A stretch of DNA of 64,000 nt. Source: Microbacterium sp. cf046 (lineage in GTDB: Bacteria; Actinomycetota; Actinomycetes; Actinomycetales; Microbacteriaceae). The stretch spans positions 744,001-808,000 of the forward strand of contig NZ_FOZJ01000003.1 of NCBI RefSeq assembly GCF_900114345.1. The letters run 5' to 3'. Numbering within the stretch: the stretch's first letter is position 1; each line of letters begins with the position of its first letter. Both the position numbers and the translations under genes were made by a program. This document shows positions 43,374 to 52,374 of the stretch, piece by piece. Below the pieces are notes generated by a model. The model had not been told where the DNA came from. It searched no databases and worked only from the letters and a program-made list of their open reading frames with translations.

Positions 43374-44877
43374 CGGCAGCGCGCCGCTCGCCCTCGTACT
43401 GGGCGCCACCGGCTACCTCGGCGGCCGCCTCGTGCCTCGGCTGCTGAACGCCGGCTACCGGGTGCGCGTGCTCGCACGCGATGCGCGTCGGGTGGCGGCG
43501 TTCGACTGGGGGAGCGGAGTCGAGGTCGTCGAGGGCGACGCCGCCGATCCCGCCGCAGTCGGAATCGCTGTGCGCGATGTGGACGTGCTCTACTACCTGG
43601 TCCACTCGATGGGCGCGGGCAAGGGATTCGAGAGGGCCGACCGCGCCGCGGCCACAACCGTTGCGGATGCCGCGGCCGCCGTCGGTCGCATCGTGTACCT
43701 CGGCGGGCTCCATCCGGACGGTGTCCGGCTCTCGCCGCACCTGCGCTCCCGGGTCGAAGTGGGGCGGATCCTCCTGGACAGCGGTGTGCCGACCCTCGTG
43801 CTGCAGGCCGGCGTGGTGATCGGGTCGGGCTCGGCGTCGTTCGAGATGGTGCGCCACCTGACCGAGGTGCTGCCGTACATGCCGGCGCCGAAGTGGGTCC
43901 GCAACCGCATCCAGCCCATCGCCGTGAGGGACGTGCTGCACTACCTCCTCGGTGCCGCCCGGGTCAGCGCCGACGTCAGCCGCGCGGTCGACATCGGCGG
44001 ACCCGACGTGCTGCGCTACGGGCAGATGATGAACGGCTACGCGGTCGAGGCGGGGCTGAAGCAGCGCGGAATCGCGGCGCTGCCGGTGCTCACCCCCAGG
44101 CTCGCTTCGCACTGGGTGAATCTCGTGACGCCGATCCCGAGACGCGTGGCGATGCCGCTGGTCGAGTCGCTGCAGAACGAGTGCATCGTCAAGGACCACG
44201 ATGTCGACGCGCTGATCCCGCCGCCCGAGGAGGGGCTGACGCCCTATCGTCGCGCCGTCGACCTCGCGCTCGGCAAGGTGAAGCTCGACGCGATCGAGAC
44301 GAGCTGGCAGGACGGGGAGGTGCTCGGCGTGCCGAGCGACCCGCTGCCGAACGACCCGGACTGGGCCGGCAGGACCGTGTTCACCGACGTCCGCACAGCG
44401 AGGACCGACGCATCGCCCACGTCGCTCTGGCGCGTCGTCCAGGGCATCGGCGGCGAACGCGGGTGGTACTCGAATCCGCTGCTGTGGGCGGTGCGCGGGT
44501 GGGCCGACAAGCTCGTCGGCGGCGTCGGGCTGCGGCGGGGACGTCGGCACCGCGACCGGCTGGTCGTGGGCGATGCCGTGGACTTCTGGCGCGTCGAGGC
44601 CATCGAGCCAGGGACCCTGCTGCGACTTCGCGCCGAGATGAAGGTTCCGGGCCTCGCCTGGCTCGAGATGCGCGTCGCTCCGGACGGCGCAGGTTCGCGC
44701 TACGACCAGCGCGCGGTGTTCTTCCCCCGCGGCCTCGCCGGCCGCCTGTACTGGCTCGCGGTCCTGCCGTTCCACGGGTTCATCTTCGCGGGCATGGTCA
44801 ACAGCATCACTGGGGCGGCCGAAGCCGCGGATGCCGAGGCAGCGGATGCCGAGGCCGCGGAACCCGCGACGGTCTGA
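43312..44877 (+). CDS. NAD(P)-binding epimerase-like protein with C-terminal DUF2867 domain
   Basis: 521 aa. Residues ~25-300 are an atypical SDR/NmrA-like Rossmann domain (LVLGATGYLGGRLVPRLLNA, then VLYYLVHSMG). Residues ~350-500 match DUF2867 (LWRVVQGIGGERGWYSNPLL, then DFWRVEAIEPGTLLRLRAEM). The last ~20 residues are an Ala/Glu/Asp repeat. The family is common in actinobacteria and proteobacteria; the reaction is unknown. It has its own leaderless promoter and overlaps the GNAT gene. Confidence 0.87.
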   Translation: MDDLTAPTGREEALRALPRDDGSAPLALVLGATGYLGGRLVPRLLNAGYRVRVLARDARRVAAFDWGSGVEVVEGDAADPAAVGIAVRDVDVLYYLVHSMGAGKGFERADRAAATTVADAAAAVGRIVYLGGLHPDGVRLSPHLRSRVEVGRILLDSGVPTLVLQAGVVIGSGSASFEMVRHLTEVLPYMPAPKWVRNRIQPIAVRDVLHYLLGAARVSADVSRAVDIGGPDVLRYGQMMNGYAVEAGLKQRGIAALPVLTPRLASHWVNLVTPIPRRVAMPLVESLQNECIVKDHDVDALIPPPEEGLTPYRRAVDLALGKVKLDAIETSWQDGEVLGVPSDPLPNDPDWAGRTVFTDVRTARTDASPTSLWRVVQGIGGERGWYSNPLLWAVRGWADKLVGGVGLRRGRRHRDRLVVGDAVDFWRVEAIEPGTLLRLRAEMKVPGLAWLEMRVAPDGAGSRYDQRAVFFPRGLAGRLYWLAVLPFHGFIFAGMVNSITGAAEAADAEAADAEAAEPATV

Positions 44878-44893
44878 GCCGTCGCTCCCGCCC

Positions 44894-44955
44894 ATCGACT
44901 TGCCCTGAATGCAGGGCGTGCCTCGGCGTGTCGTCTGCATACAGGGCAAGTCGAT
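44894..44955. repeat. Long extragenic palindrome between convergent genes
   Basis: 44894-44914 and 44935-44955 are inverted copies with 21-base arms and one mismatch, separated by 20 bases. Within the left arm GCCCTG (44902-44907) can instead pair with CAGGGC (44912-44917). The element fills the gap before the cydC stop. No T run follows, so it may be a bidirectional terminator, an mRNA 3' stabiliser, or a member of a dispersed palindromic repeat family. Confidence 0.75.
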
Positions 44956-44976
44956 CCCGGATGCCGGAGGCAGGGC

Positions 44977-46668
44977 TCAGCCGACGACGCGGCCGTGCAC
45001 GAGCCGCACGTGCCGGTCGATGAGGCCCGCCGGCACGGCGACGTGCGAGATCAGCACGACTGCCTGATCCTCGCCGACCGCCGAGAGCAGGTCGGTCAGC
45101 AGCGCGTCGGATGCCGCCGGGTCGACCCCCGCGGTCGGCTCGTCCAGCACGAGCACCGGGAATCCTCGCAGCAGTGCCCGCGCGAGCGCGATCCGCTGAG
45201 CCTGACCTCCCGAGACCAGCCCGCCGCGCTCGCCGACCGCCGCGTCGAGGCCGCCGCGAGCGCGAACCCACGCGCCGAGCCCGACACGCTCGAGCACGGC
45301 GAGGAGGTCGGCATCCGACGACGTGTCGTTCGCGAACAGCAGGTTCTGGCGGATGTCCTCGTCGAAGAGCATGGGCCGCTGTTCGCACAGGCCGATCGTG
45401 AGGCGCACGTCGTCCCCCGATATCTCCCGAACCGACGTGCCGCCGATCGTGAACGAACCGTCGACTTCGAGGAAGCGCACCAACGCGTGCGCGAGCGTGG
45501 TCTTGCCGGCTCCGCTCGAGCCGACCACGAGCACCCGCTCGCCGGGGCGGACGTCCAGATCGATCTCGTGCAGCGAGTCGCCGTCGGCGCCCGGCCACCG
45601 AGCCGATACGCCGCGCAGGCGGATGCCGTCACCCAGCGCCGGCGCGATCCCTGTCGGCGCGACGACTTCGTCGACGAGGCCCGCGGGAAGCTCCGCGGGC
45701 AGCGCGTCCGCGATCCGGCTCGCGCTCGCGCGCACCTGACGCCACGCGGATGCCGCGAGCGGGACGGATCCGAAGACGTCGAAGACCGCCATCGGCACGA
45801 GCACGGCCACTGCGAGCAGCGGCGCGGCGAGACCGCCGTCCGCGTGCTGGGGGGCGGTGACCAGGAGCGCCGAGATCGAGGCGATGCCGGCCAGGAGCGA
45901 CACGACCGCGGCAGTGCCGGCCTGGCCGAGCGCGCGACGGACGACGGCTCGGTGCACCGCGACGTCGGCGGCGCGGATGCGTTCGCGCGCAGTATCCTCG
46001 GCTCCGAAGGCGATCAGCACATCGAGACTGCCCAGGTGGTCGAGCACGGCGTCCGCCAGCTGCGCCCGCAGCGGCGCGATGTCGCGCTCCGCCCGTGCGC
46101 CCGCCGCCCAGCCCCAGAGTGCCGAGGCCGCGCCGGCCGCGAGCAGACATGCGAGCAGGGTGAGTGCGGCGGGCCACGAGACGAACGCCATGAAGACGAC
46201 GGATGCCGCGGCCACGAGCGCCGAGGCGACGAGGGGCTGGACGACGCGCAGCGGCAGGTTCTGCAGCTCATCCACGTCGTCCACGAGCGCGCCGAGGATC
46301 GACCCTCGCGGGGTCGTTCCGAGGCCGTCGGGCGAGAGCGGAATGAGCCGCCGGACCAGCGACGAACGGGTCGAGGCGAGCTGGCGAAGGGCGGCATCGT
46401 GGCCCGTGAGCCGCTCGACGTACCGGAACGATGCTCGGGAGAGCGCGAACAGTCGCACGCCGACCACGGCGGCGGAGAGATACAGGATGAGCGGCTGCTC
46501 GCTCGCGCGGACGATGAGCCACGCGCTCACTGCGAGCAGGGCGACGGCCGATGCCTCGGAGAGGAGTCCCGCGACGGCTCCGGGCCAGAACCGGCGCAAC
46601 GGCGGCATGGCGCCGCGCAGGACGTCGCCGGTCGTGGAGGCGGTCGGCACCCTGCCGATGCTCGTCAT
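44977..46668 (-). CDS. cydC: Thiol reductant ABC exporter, CydC subunit
   Basis: 563 aa half-size ABC exporter. The membrane part has VSAWLIVRASEQPLILYLSA and the CydC-typical RYVERLTGHDAALRQL; the ATPase has Walker A GSSGAGKT near residue 399 and signature LVSGGQAQRIALARAL. With CydD it exports glutathione/cysteine-type reductant needed to assemble cytochrome bd. The ATG at 46668 overlaps the cydD stop in ATGA, so the two are coupled. It is the last gene of the cyd operon. Confidence 0.93.
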   Translation of the reverse strand: MTSIGRVPTASTTGDVLRGAMPPLRRFWPGAVAGLLSEASAVALLAVSAWLIVRASEQPLILYLSAAVVGVRLFALSRASFRYVERLTGHDAALRQLASTRSSLVRRLIPLSPDGLGTTPRGSILGALVDDVDELQNLPLRVVQPLVASALVAAASVVFMAFVSWPAALTLLACLLAAGAASALWGWAAGARAERDIAPLRAQLADAVLDHLGSLDVLIAFGAEDTARERIRAADVAVHRAVVRRALGQAGTAAVVSLLAGIASISALLVTAPQHADGGLAAPLLAVAVLVPMAVFDVFGSVPLAASAWRQVRASASRIADALPAELPAGLVDEVVAPTGIAPALGDGIRLRGVSARWPGADGDSLHEIDLDVRPGERVLVVGSSGAGKTTLAHALVRFLEVDGSFTIGGTSVREISGDDVRLTIGLCEQRPMLFDEDIRQNLLFANDTSSDADLLAVLERVGLGAWVRARGGLDAAVGERGGLVSGGQAQRIALARALLRGFPVLVLDEPTAGVDPAASDALLTDLLSAVGEDQAVVLISHVAVPAGLIDRHVRLVHGRVVG

Positions 46669-48335
46669 GCCATCACCTCCCGTGCCTCGACGCGGACGAT
46701 CTCGTCCGCGATCGATCGGGCGCTGACGCGGTGCGAGACCAGGAGCACTGTCGCGCCGCGATCGGCCAGCTCGCGCAGATTCGCCCACAGCACCACTTCG
46801 GTGGAGCCGTCCAGGGCCGCGCTCGGCTCATCGAGGGCGATCACGTCGGCGCGACCGGAGAGCAGGCGGTACACGGCCCGGGCGACCGACACGCGCTGCG
46901 CCTGCCCGCCGGACAGCCCGGCGCCCTGCACGCCGAGCACGAACGCCGGATCGAGGTCGCCGGCTGTGGCGAGCCCGAGCGCGGCCGACACGAGAGCACC
47001 GTCCGCATCCGCGTCGCCGAGCGCGACGTTGGAGGCGATCGTGCCCGCGATCAGAGCGGGCTGCTGACCCGACCATGCGAGCCATTGAGACGGTGACAAT
47101 CGCGCGACGTCCACGCCGCCGTAGGATGCCCTGCCGCTCCATGCCGCGGCACCGCGGAGCGCCGCGAACAGGCTCGACTTCCCTGCTCCGCTCGGGCCCT
47201 CGATCAGGGTCACGGTGCCGGGTGGGGCATGCAGCGAGAGCGGTGGGAGCACGTCGTCGCCGTAGCGGACCACGAGGTCTCGCACGACGAGATCGCCGTG
47301 GGCGGGGGCCGCGCCCGAACCCCGCGGCGCACGCGTCCCGGACGTGCGCGCGGCATCGAGCACTCCGAAGACGTCGTCGGTCGCGGCCACGCCCTCGGCC
47401 GCGGCGTGGAACTGCACGCCGACCTTGCGGAGCGGAAGGTACGCCTCCGGAGCCAGCAGGAGCACGAACAGTCCGACGACGAGCGAGAGCGAGCCGTCGA
47501 GCAGGCGGAACCCGATCGACACGGCGATGATCGCCACCGAGATGCTCGCCAGGAACTCGAGGGTGAAGCCGGACATGAACGACACGCGGAGCACCTTCAT
47601 CGTCTCGCGCCGGTAGTCGTCGGTCACCCGCTCGATGGATGCCGCGGCCCTGCCCTGCCGCCCGAAGACCTTGAGCGTGCTCAGCCCGTGCACGGTGTCC
47701 GAGAACCGCGCCGCGAGGTGCGTGAGCGTCTGCCACTGCCGCTTCTGCACTGTTCGGGTCGCGAGGCCGATCAGCACCATGAAGATCGGGATGAGGGGGA
47801 GGGTCAGCAGGACGGTCAGTCCGCTGATCCAGTCCTGCGACCACATGACGAGCACGATCACCGGCGTCGCGATCACCGTGAGCACGAGCTGGGGCAGGTA
47901 GCGGCCGAAGTACGCGTCCAGCGCGTCCAGGCCGCGGCCGGCGGTGACCGCGAGCTGCGCGGAATTCCGCGTGGAGAGCCAGCCGGGTCCGAGGTCTCCG
48001 ACCGCGTCCACAAGGGCGCTGCGCAATTGCAGCTGCACCCGCGCGGCTGCGCGCGCGCTCGCCCACTCGCGGACCCACAGCAGCGCGGCGCGTGCGGCGA
48101 ATGCCGCCGTCAGCCAGATCAGGGTGGTCGCGAGCCCGGGAAGCGGCATCCCGTCGATCGCGCCGGTGATCGCGATCGTGAGCAGCCAGGCGATCGCGAC
48201 GATCACCGCGGTCTGGGCGACTCCGATGATCGTGATGAGAACGAAGAACGTGCGGGATGCGCGTGCGTAGCGCAGCAGCCGAGGGTCGACGGGACGCACG
48301 CGCTCACGCGGCGGCGCGTCCACGGTCTCACTCAT
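46665..48335 (-). CDS. cydD: Thiol reductant ABC exporter, CydD subunit
   Basis: 556 aa. It begins with the CydD pattern RPVDPRLLRYARASR, has six membrane helices, Walker A GPSGAGKS near residue 376 and signature LSGGQAQRVSVARAVYRL. It is the partner of CydC. ATG 48335 is preceded directly by a GTG that would add one Met-equivalent. It starts 58 bases after the cydB stop in the same direction. Confidence 0.93.
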   Translation of the reverse strand: MSETVDAPPRERVRPVDPRLLRYARASRTFFVLITIIGVAQTAVIVAIAWLLTIAITGAIDGMPLPGLATTLIWLTAAFAARAALLWVREWASARAAARVQLQLRSALVDAVGDLGPGWLSTRNSAQLAVTAGRGLDALDAYFGRYLPQLVLTVIATPVIVLVMWSQDWISGLTVLLTLPLIPIFMVLIGLATRTVQKRQWQTLTHLAARFSDTVHGLSTLKVFGRQGRAAASIERVTDDYRRETMKVLRVSFMSGFTLEFLASISVAIIAVSIGFRLLDGSLSLVVGLFVLLLAPEAYLPLRKVGVQFHAAAEGVAATDDVFGVLDAARTSGTRAPRGSGAAPAHGDLVVRDLVVRYGDDVLPPLSLHAPPGTVTLIEGPSGAGKSSLFAALRGAAAWSGRASYGGVDVARLSPSQWLAWSGQQPALIAGTIASNVALGDADADGALVSAALGLATAGDLDPAFVLGVQGAGLSGGQAQRVSVARAVYRLLSGRADVIALDEPSAALDGSTEVVLWANLRELADRGATVLLVSHRVSARSIADEIVRVEAREVMA

Positions 48336-48393
48336 CACAGCGCTTCGACCCTATCCCGTGGTCGGAACGGCGCCCGGGCGGGATGCCGCGGCG

Positions 48394-49425
48394 TCAATGA
48401 ACCGCTGCCGCCGCCTTCTCGATCCGGGATCGTGTCACCCGCTTGCGGAACACCCAGTACGTCCAGGCCTGGTAGGCCAGCACCAGCGGCAGGAAGATCA
48501 GCGCGGCCCACGACATGATCGTCAGCGTGTAGTCCGTGCTCGACGCGTTCTCGATGGTCAGGCTGTTCGCGATGTCGGTCGATGAGGGCATGACGTAGGG
48601 GAACAGTGCGAACCAGAGTGTCAGCACCGCTGCGACGATCGTCGCAGCTCCGAATCCGAACGCCCAGCCCTCACGGTCGCGCATGTTGAACACGAGCGAC
48701 ATGATCAGCGTGACCGCTGCGATGCCCGCGCCGGCGATCACCAGTGCCATCAGCGGGGACCCGTGCCCTGCGGCGATGAAGATCGTCCATACCAGGAACG
48801 CGGCGGCCACGACGACGGTGAGCATGCCCGAACGGCGGGCGAGCCGCCGGGCGTCGTCGTGCACCTGGCCGTCGGTCTTGAGCGCGACGAAGTACACGCC
48901 GTGCGTGAAGAAGAGCAGGAGCGTGGTGAGTCCGCCCAGCAGGCCGTAGGGGTTCAGCAGCGTCAGCAGGGAGCCGGTGAACTCGTGGTCGGCATCCAGG
49001 GGCACGCCCTGGACGATATTGGCGACCGCGACGCCCCACAGCAGCGCCGGCACCGCCGAGCCGATCACGATCATCGCATCGAAGCCGCGCTTCCACCGCA
49101 GGCCGTCTCGCTGGTGCCGGTACTCGAATGAGACTCCGCGCAGGATCAGCGCCAGCAGGATCAGCAGCAGCGCGAGATAGAAACCGCTGAAGAGCGTGGC
49201 GTACCACTCCGGGAACGCGGCGAACAGGCACGCGCCAGCCACGATGACCCACGTCTCGTTGAGGTCCCACACGGGCCCGATCGTGTTGATGATCTGGCGG
49301 CGGCTGATGTCGTCCTTGCCGAGGAACGGCAGCGACATGCCGACACCGAAGTCGAACCCGTCGAGCACGAAGTACCCGACGAAGAGGAATCCGACGATCC
49401 AGAACCAGAGGTATGCGAGATCCAT
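48394..49425 (-). CDS. cydB: Cytochrome bd ubiquinol/menaquinol oxidase subunit II
   Basis: 343 aa with about eight or nine helices. MDLAYLWFWIVGFLFVGYFV then DGFDFGVGM and GPVWDLNETWVI are CydB hallmarks. With CydA it reduces oxygen to water from menaquinol at high affinity. It begins 18 bases after the cydA stop. Confidence 0.97.
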   Translation of the reverse strand: MDLAYLWFWIVGFLFVGYFVLDGFDFGVGMSLPFLGKDDISRRQIINTIGPVWDLNETWVIVAGACLFAAFPEWYATLFSGFYLALLLILLALILRGVSFEYRHQRDGLRWKRGFDAMIVIGSAVPALLWGVAVANIVQGVPLDADHEFTGSLLTLLNPYGLLGGLTTLLLFFTHGVYFVALKTDGQVHDDARRLARRSGMLTVVVAAAFLVWTIFIAAGHGSPLMALVIAGAGIAAVTLIMSLVFNMRDREGWAFGFGAATIVAAVLTLWFALFPYVMPSSTDIANSLTIENASSTDYTLTIMSWAALIFLPLVLAYQAWTYWVFRKRVTRSRIEKAAAAVH

Positions 49426-49443
49426 GGCGTTGTCCTCCCGTTC

Positions 49444-50889
49444 CTAGTAGACCGTCGTCGGGGTGTCTTCGAGCGCCGGCGGCTCCGCGCCGTCGCTCCC
49501 CGGTTCGGGCACCGGATCAGGACCGGCGTGGGCCGTCTTCATGATCAGTCCGACCTCGACGACGGCGAGGATGGCGTAGATCGCAGTGAACGCGACGAGC
49601 GAGATCAGCACAGTCCACCCCGGAACGCTCGGTGAGACGCCGTCCTCGGTGAGCATGAGGCTGAACACGATCCAGGGCTGGCGCCCCATCTCGGTGAAGA
49701 TCCACCCCACGAGGATCGCGAGAAGGGATGCCGGCCACGCCCAGATCGCGAGGCGCCACGCCCACACCGGCACATCGCGCTTCGCCTTCCTGCGGGTGAG
49801 CCACAGCCCGACCACGGCGGTGAGGGCTGCGACCGCACCGAGACCGATCATCCAGCGGAACGACCAGTAGGTGATCCACAGGATCGGAGCGAAGTTGCCG
49901 TCCACCTGGTCGGCGAACTGCGGGAACATCTCCGTCGCGTACAGCGCATTCAGGTCGTTGATGCCCTCCACGCATCCGTCGAGCGTGTGCGTCGACAGGA
50001 ACGCGAGCAGGTACGGCACGCGGATCGAGAAGAGCTCGCTCGTGCCGTCGGGCGTGCCGAGCGTGAAGATCGAGAACGAGGCGTCCGCTCCGCACGCCGT
50101 GTCGAACAGCGCCTCGGCCGCGGCCATCTTCATCGGCTGCGTGGAGACCATCACGAGCCCCAGCTGGTCGCCCGAGAGGGCGACGCCGGCGAAGGCGATG
50201 ATCATGCCCCAGAGGCCGTAGCGCAGGGACGAGCGCATCATGTCGATGTTCTGCCTGCGCACGAGGTGCCAGGCCGAGATCGAGATGATCACGCCCATCG
50301 TCATCATGAACGCCGCGAAGAGGGTGTGCGGGAGAGCGGCAAGGGCGACGGGGTTGGTCAGCACGGCGAAGAAGTCGGTCATCTCCGCGCGGCCGCCGTC
50401 TTCGGCCATCTTGAAGCCGACCGGGTTCTGCATGAATGCGTTCGCGGCGAGGATGAAGTAGGCCGAGAACCACGCGCCGATCGTCGCGATCCAGATGCTC
50501 GCCAGATGCAGGCCCTTGGGCAGCTTGTCCCATCCGAAGATCCACAGGCCGATGAATGTCGCCTCGAAGAAGAAGGCCATCAGGCCCTCGAAGGCGAGCG
50601 GGGCTCCGAAGACGTCGCCGACGAACCGGGAGTACGACGACCAGTTCATCCCGAACTGGAACTCCTGCACGATGCCGGTGACGACTCCCATCGCGAAGTT
50701 GATCAGGAAGATCTTGCCGAAGAACCGCGTGAGGTGCAGCCACTTCAGCTTTCCGGTGCGGTACCACGCCGTTTGGAAGATCGAGACGGTCAGCGCCATC
50801 CCCAGCGTGAGCGGGACGAACAGGAAGTGATAGAGCGTCGTCAGGCCGAATTGCCATCTCGCCAAGAGCAGCGGGTCGAGCAGATCCAT
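49444..50889 (-). CDS. cydA: Cytochrome bd ubiquinol/menaquinol oxidase subunit I
   Basis: 481 aa. The heme b595 ligand is His21 in LTTLYHFLFVPLTLG; the quinol-binding and heme motifs (EGLMAFFFEATFIGLWIFGW, then GRQPW near the C-terminus) are present. The periplasmic Q-loop looks short, as in Gram-positive CydA. It catalyses quinol oxidation and oxygen reduction. A GGAAGGG ribosome site precedes ATG 50889. TACCGT (revcomp of 50922-50927) may be its -10. Confidence 0.97.
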   Translation of the reverse strand: MDLLDPLLLARWQFGLTTLYHFLFVPLTLGMALTVSIFQTAWYRTGKLKWLHLTRFFGKIFLINFAMGVVTGIVQEFQFGMNWSSYSRFVGDVFGAPLAFEGLMAFFFEATFIGLWIFGWDKLPKGLHLASIWIATIGAWFSAYFILAANAFMQNPVGFKMAEDGGRAEMTDFFAVLTNPVALAALPHTLFAAFMMTMGVIISISAWHLVRRQNIDMMRSSLRYGLWGMIIAFAGVALSGDQLGLVMVSTQPMKMAAAEALFDTACGADASFSIFTLGTPDGTSELFSIRVPYLLAFLSTHTLDGCVEGINDLNALYATEMFPQFADQVDGNFAPILWITYWSFRWMIGLGAVAALTAVVGLWLTRRKAKRDVPVWAWRLAIWAWPASLLAILVGWIFTEMGRQPWIVFSLMLTEDGVSPSVPGWTVLISLVAFTAIYAILAVVEVGLIMKTAHAGPDPVPEPGSDGAEPPALEDTPTTVY

Positions 50890-50987
50890 CCGTGCACCCT
50901 TCCGTCCGGTCCCTGCTCGTCACGGTACACAGGCGCTCCGTTCCGATGAAAGGCCGCGGGCCGTGCAAAATGGTGACCGGTGACCGC

Positions 50988-51608
50988 TCAGGCCATGGAC
51001 AGCTCCACCACGCAGTCGGACGGGCGGTCGGACGAGCGGATGCAGGATGCCTGAAGCGGTCCGCCGGCCTCGGCGAGCACCGCCTGCATGAGTCCGAGGT
51101 GGACGGTGCACAGTGTCTGCCGATGGCCCGCCTGAGCGGTCGCATGCGGGCACGGCGAGAGGTCGATCGTGAGCCCGGTTTCATCGACGAGCGGGTCGAA
51201 CCCCGACTCGGCCAGATTGTCCACGATCGCATCCAGCTGGTGGGTCGCAGCGCGCCCGATGCTCTCCACCGCGTCGCCGGTCCACGGCATGACGCGGCGC
51301 ATGATGTCGCCTCGGTCGGCGGCGTCGCGCACCTTGCGGCGGGCGATCGGACTCGATGCGTCGTCGTCGCCGGTCGCAGCGGAATAGAGCGTGCGCGGTC
51401 GTCCTCGCGTCGTCCGACGCTCGGTGCTCTGGATCACGTGACCGGCCTCGATGAGGCGCTGCAGATGCTCGCGGACGGTGTTCGCGTGCAGGCCGGTCGC
51501 CTCGGTGAGCTCGGCGATCGTGCGCTCGGGCCGCGACTGGACGAGTGCGAGGATCTCGACACGGGAGAAGCTCGAGATCGCGCTGTAGCCGGTGCGAGTC
51601 GTCGACAC
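50988..51608 (-). CDS. Helix-turn-helix regulator with Cys-rich C-terminus (SufR-like), upstream of cydA
   Basis: 206 aa from GTG 51608. Winged helix: RTIAELTEATGLHANTVREH, LQRLIEAGHVIQ, then RRTTRGRPRTLYSA. The C-terminal part has four Cys in C-x13-C-x21-C-x9-C spacing, starting in SPCPHATAQAGHRQTLCTVH. SufR-type regulators use a comparable C-terminal Cys set to hold an [Fe-S] cluster. It lies 98 bases upstream of cydA on the same strand. Control of cydABDC in response to oxygen or redox state is the best inference; a zinc-binding or structural role is the alternative. Confidence 0.78.
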   Translation of the reverse strand: MSTTRTGYSAISSFSRVEILALVQSRPERTIAELTEATGLHANTVREHLQRLIEAGHVIQSTERRTTRGRPRTLYSAATGDDDASSPIARRKVRDAADRGDIMRRVMPWTGDAVESIGRAATHQLDAIVDNLAESGFDPLVDETGLTIDLSPCPHATAQAGHRQTLCTVHLGLMQAVLAEAGGPLQASCIRSSDRPSDCVVELSMA

Positions 51609-51628
51609 GCTCCCATTATTCCCGGTGG

Positions 51629-52192
51629 TCAGTTGGCCGCTCGCCGACCGAGATCCTCCCGGAGGTCCCGCACGCGCCGGCGCTCGCGAAGGGTCTGAGG
51701 GTGATCGCCCCGGATCAGCTGATCGTCGTCTTGGATCGCGCCGTCCTCCCGCCAGCCGTGGCGTTCGTAGAACGCGGCGGCACGCTCGTTGCCTTCCAGC
51801 ACCCACAGGTGCGCACGGTCGAAGCCGGCGGCGACGAGGCGCGTCTCGGCATCCGTCATGAGCGCATGACCGACCCCGGCCGACCAGAATCGCGGCAGGG
51901 CGTAGATCGCGTACACCTGCCCGTCGTCGGGAAGATCTTCGTCGATCGACGGACCTACCGCTGCCCAGCCCGCGAGATCGCCGTCGACCTCGGCGAGCAG
52001 CTCCACGCTGCGGGGGTCGGAATGGTACTGATCCCACAGCTCGCCCCTGCGCCGCGCCTCGTGCTCGACATCCATCCGGTCGAGCACCTCTCTGGCGATC
52101 AGGCCGTCGTACCCGGCACGCCACGACTCGATCCTGACCGTGGCGATCGCACGCGTGTCGTCGCGGGTCGCGACCCGGACCGTGGCCGTCAT
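51629..52192 (-). CDS. GNAT-family N-acetyltransferase
   Basis: 187 aa. Acetyl-CoA loop region YAIYALPRFWSAGVGHALMT (A.G.G.AL type), then WVLEGNERAAAFYERHGW, the strand-helix end of the fold. N-terminus RVATRDDTRAIATVRIESWR is typical of small-molecule acetyltransferases. Start ATG 52192 is set by TAGCGT seven bases upstream; ATG 52219 is an alternative. Its substrate is unknown. It is followed by the Cys-rich regulator on the same strand, 20 bases on. Confidence 0.87.
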   Translation of the reverse strand: MTATVRVATRDDTRAIATVRIESWRAGYDGLIAREVLDRMDVEHEARRRGELWDQYHSDPRSVELLAEVDGDLAGWAAVGPSIDEDLPDDGQVYAIYALPRFWSAGVGHALMTDAETRLVAAGFDRAHLWVLEGNERAAAFYERHGWREDGAIQDDDQLIRGDHPQTLRERRRVRDLREDLGRRAAN

Positions 52193-52199
52193 GTCCTCG

Positions 52200-52205
52200 A
52201 CGCTA
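52200..52205 (-). promoter_or_regulatory. Leaderless -10 for the GNAT gene at 52192
   Basis: Minus-strand TAGCGT ends seven bases before ATG 52192. Confidence 0.48.
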
Positions 52206-52284
52206 CCGGGTGCATCCACTCTGTCGCCGACCGAGCCCGCCGACTATGGTGGACGGGACCGGCTGGAAGAAGGGAGTGATCATC

Positions 52285-52338
52285 ATGGCTGACGCTGTCG
52301 CGCGCCTCTCTCACCCCTTCACCGAGGTCGCCCGCTGA
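52285..52338 (+). CDS. 17-codon leader ORF upstream of the RIO-type kinase
   Basis: ATG 52285 to TGA 52336-52338 encodes MADAVARLSHPFTEVAR. It has a strong GGGAG ribosome site and a -10 candidate TATGGT at 52245-52250. It is in the same frame as the kinase gene, with no other stop before the kinase ATG 52375, 36 bases downstream. It could be a regulatory leader peptide, an N-terminal extension joined by UGA readthrough, or a chance ORF. Confidence 0.5.
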   Translation: MADAVARLSHPFTEVAR

Positions 52339-52344
52339 TTCCGC

Positions 52345-52374
52345 GAGGTGGCCTCCCACTCCGGAGCTCACCTC
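52345..52374 (+). promoter_or_regulatory. Hairpin holding the kinase ribosome site
   Basis: GAGGTG (52345-52350) can pair with CACCTC (52369-52374), placing the GGAG ribosome site (52363-52366) in the loop right before ATG 52375. It overlaps the end region of leader ORF translation, so ribosome passage could alter it. Confidence 0.4.
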
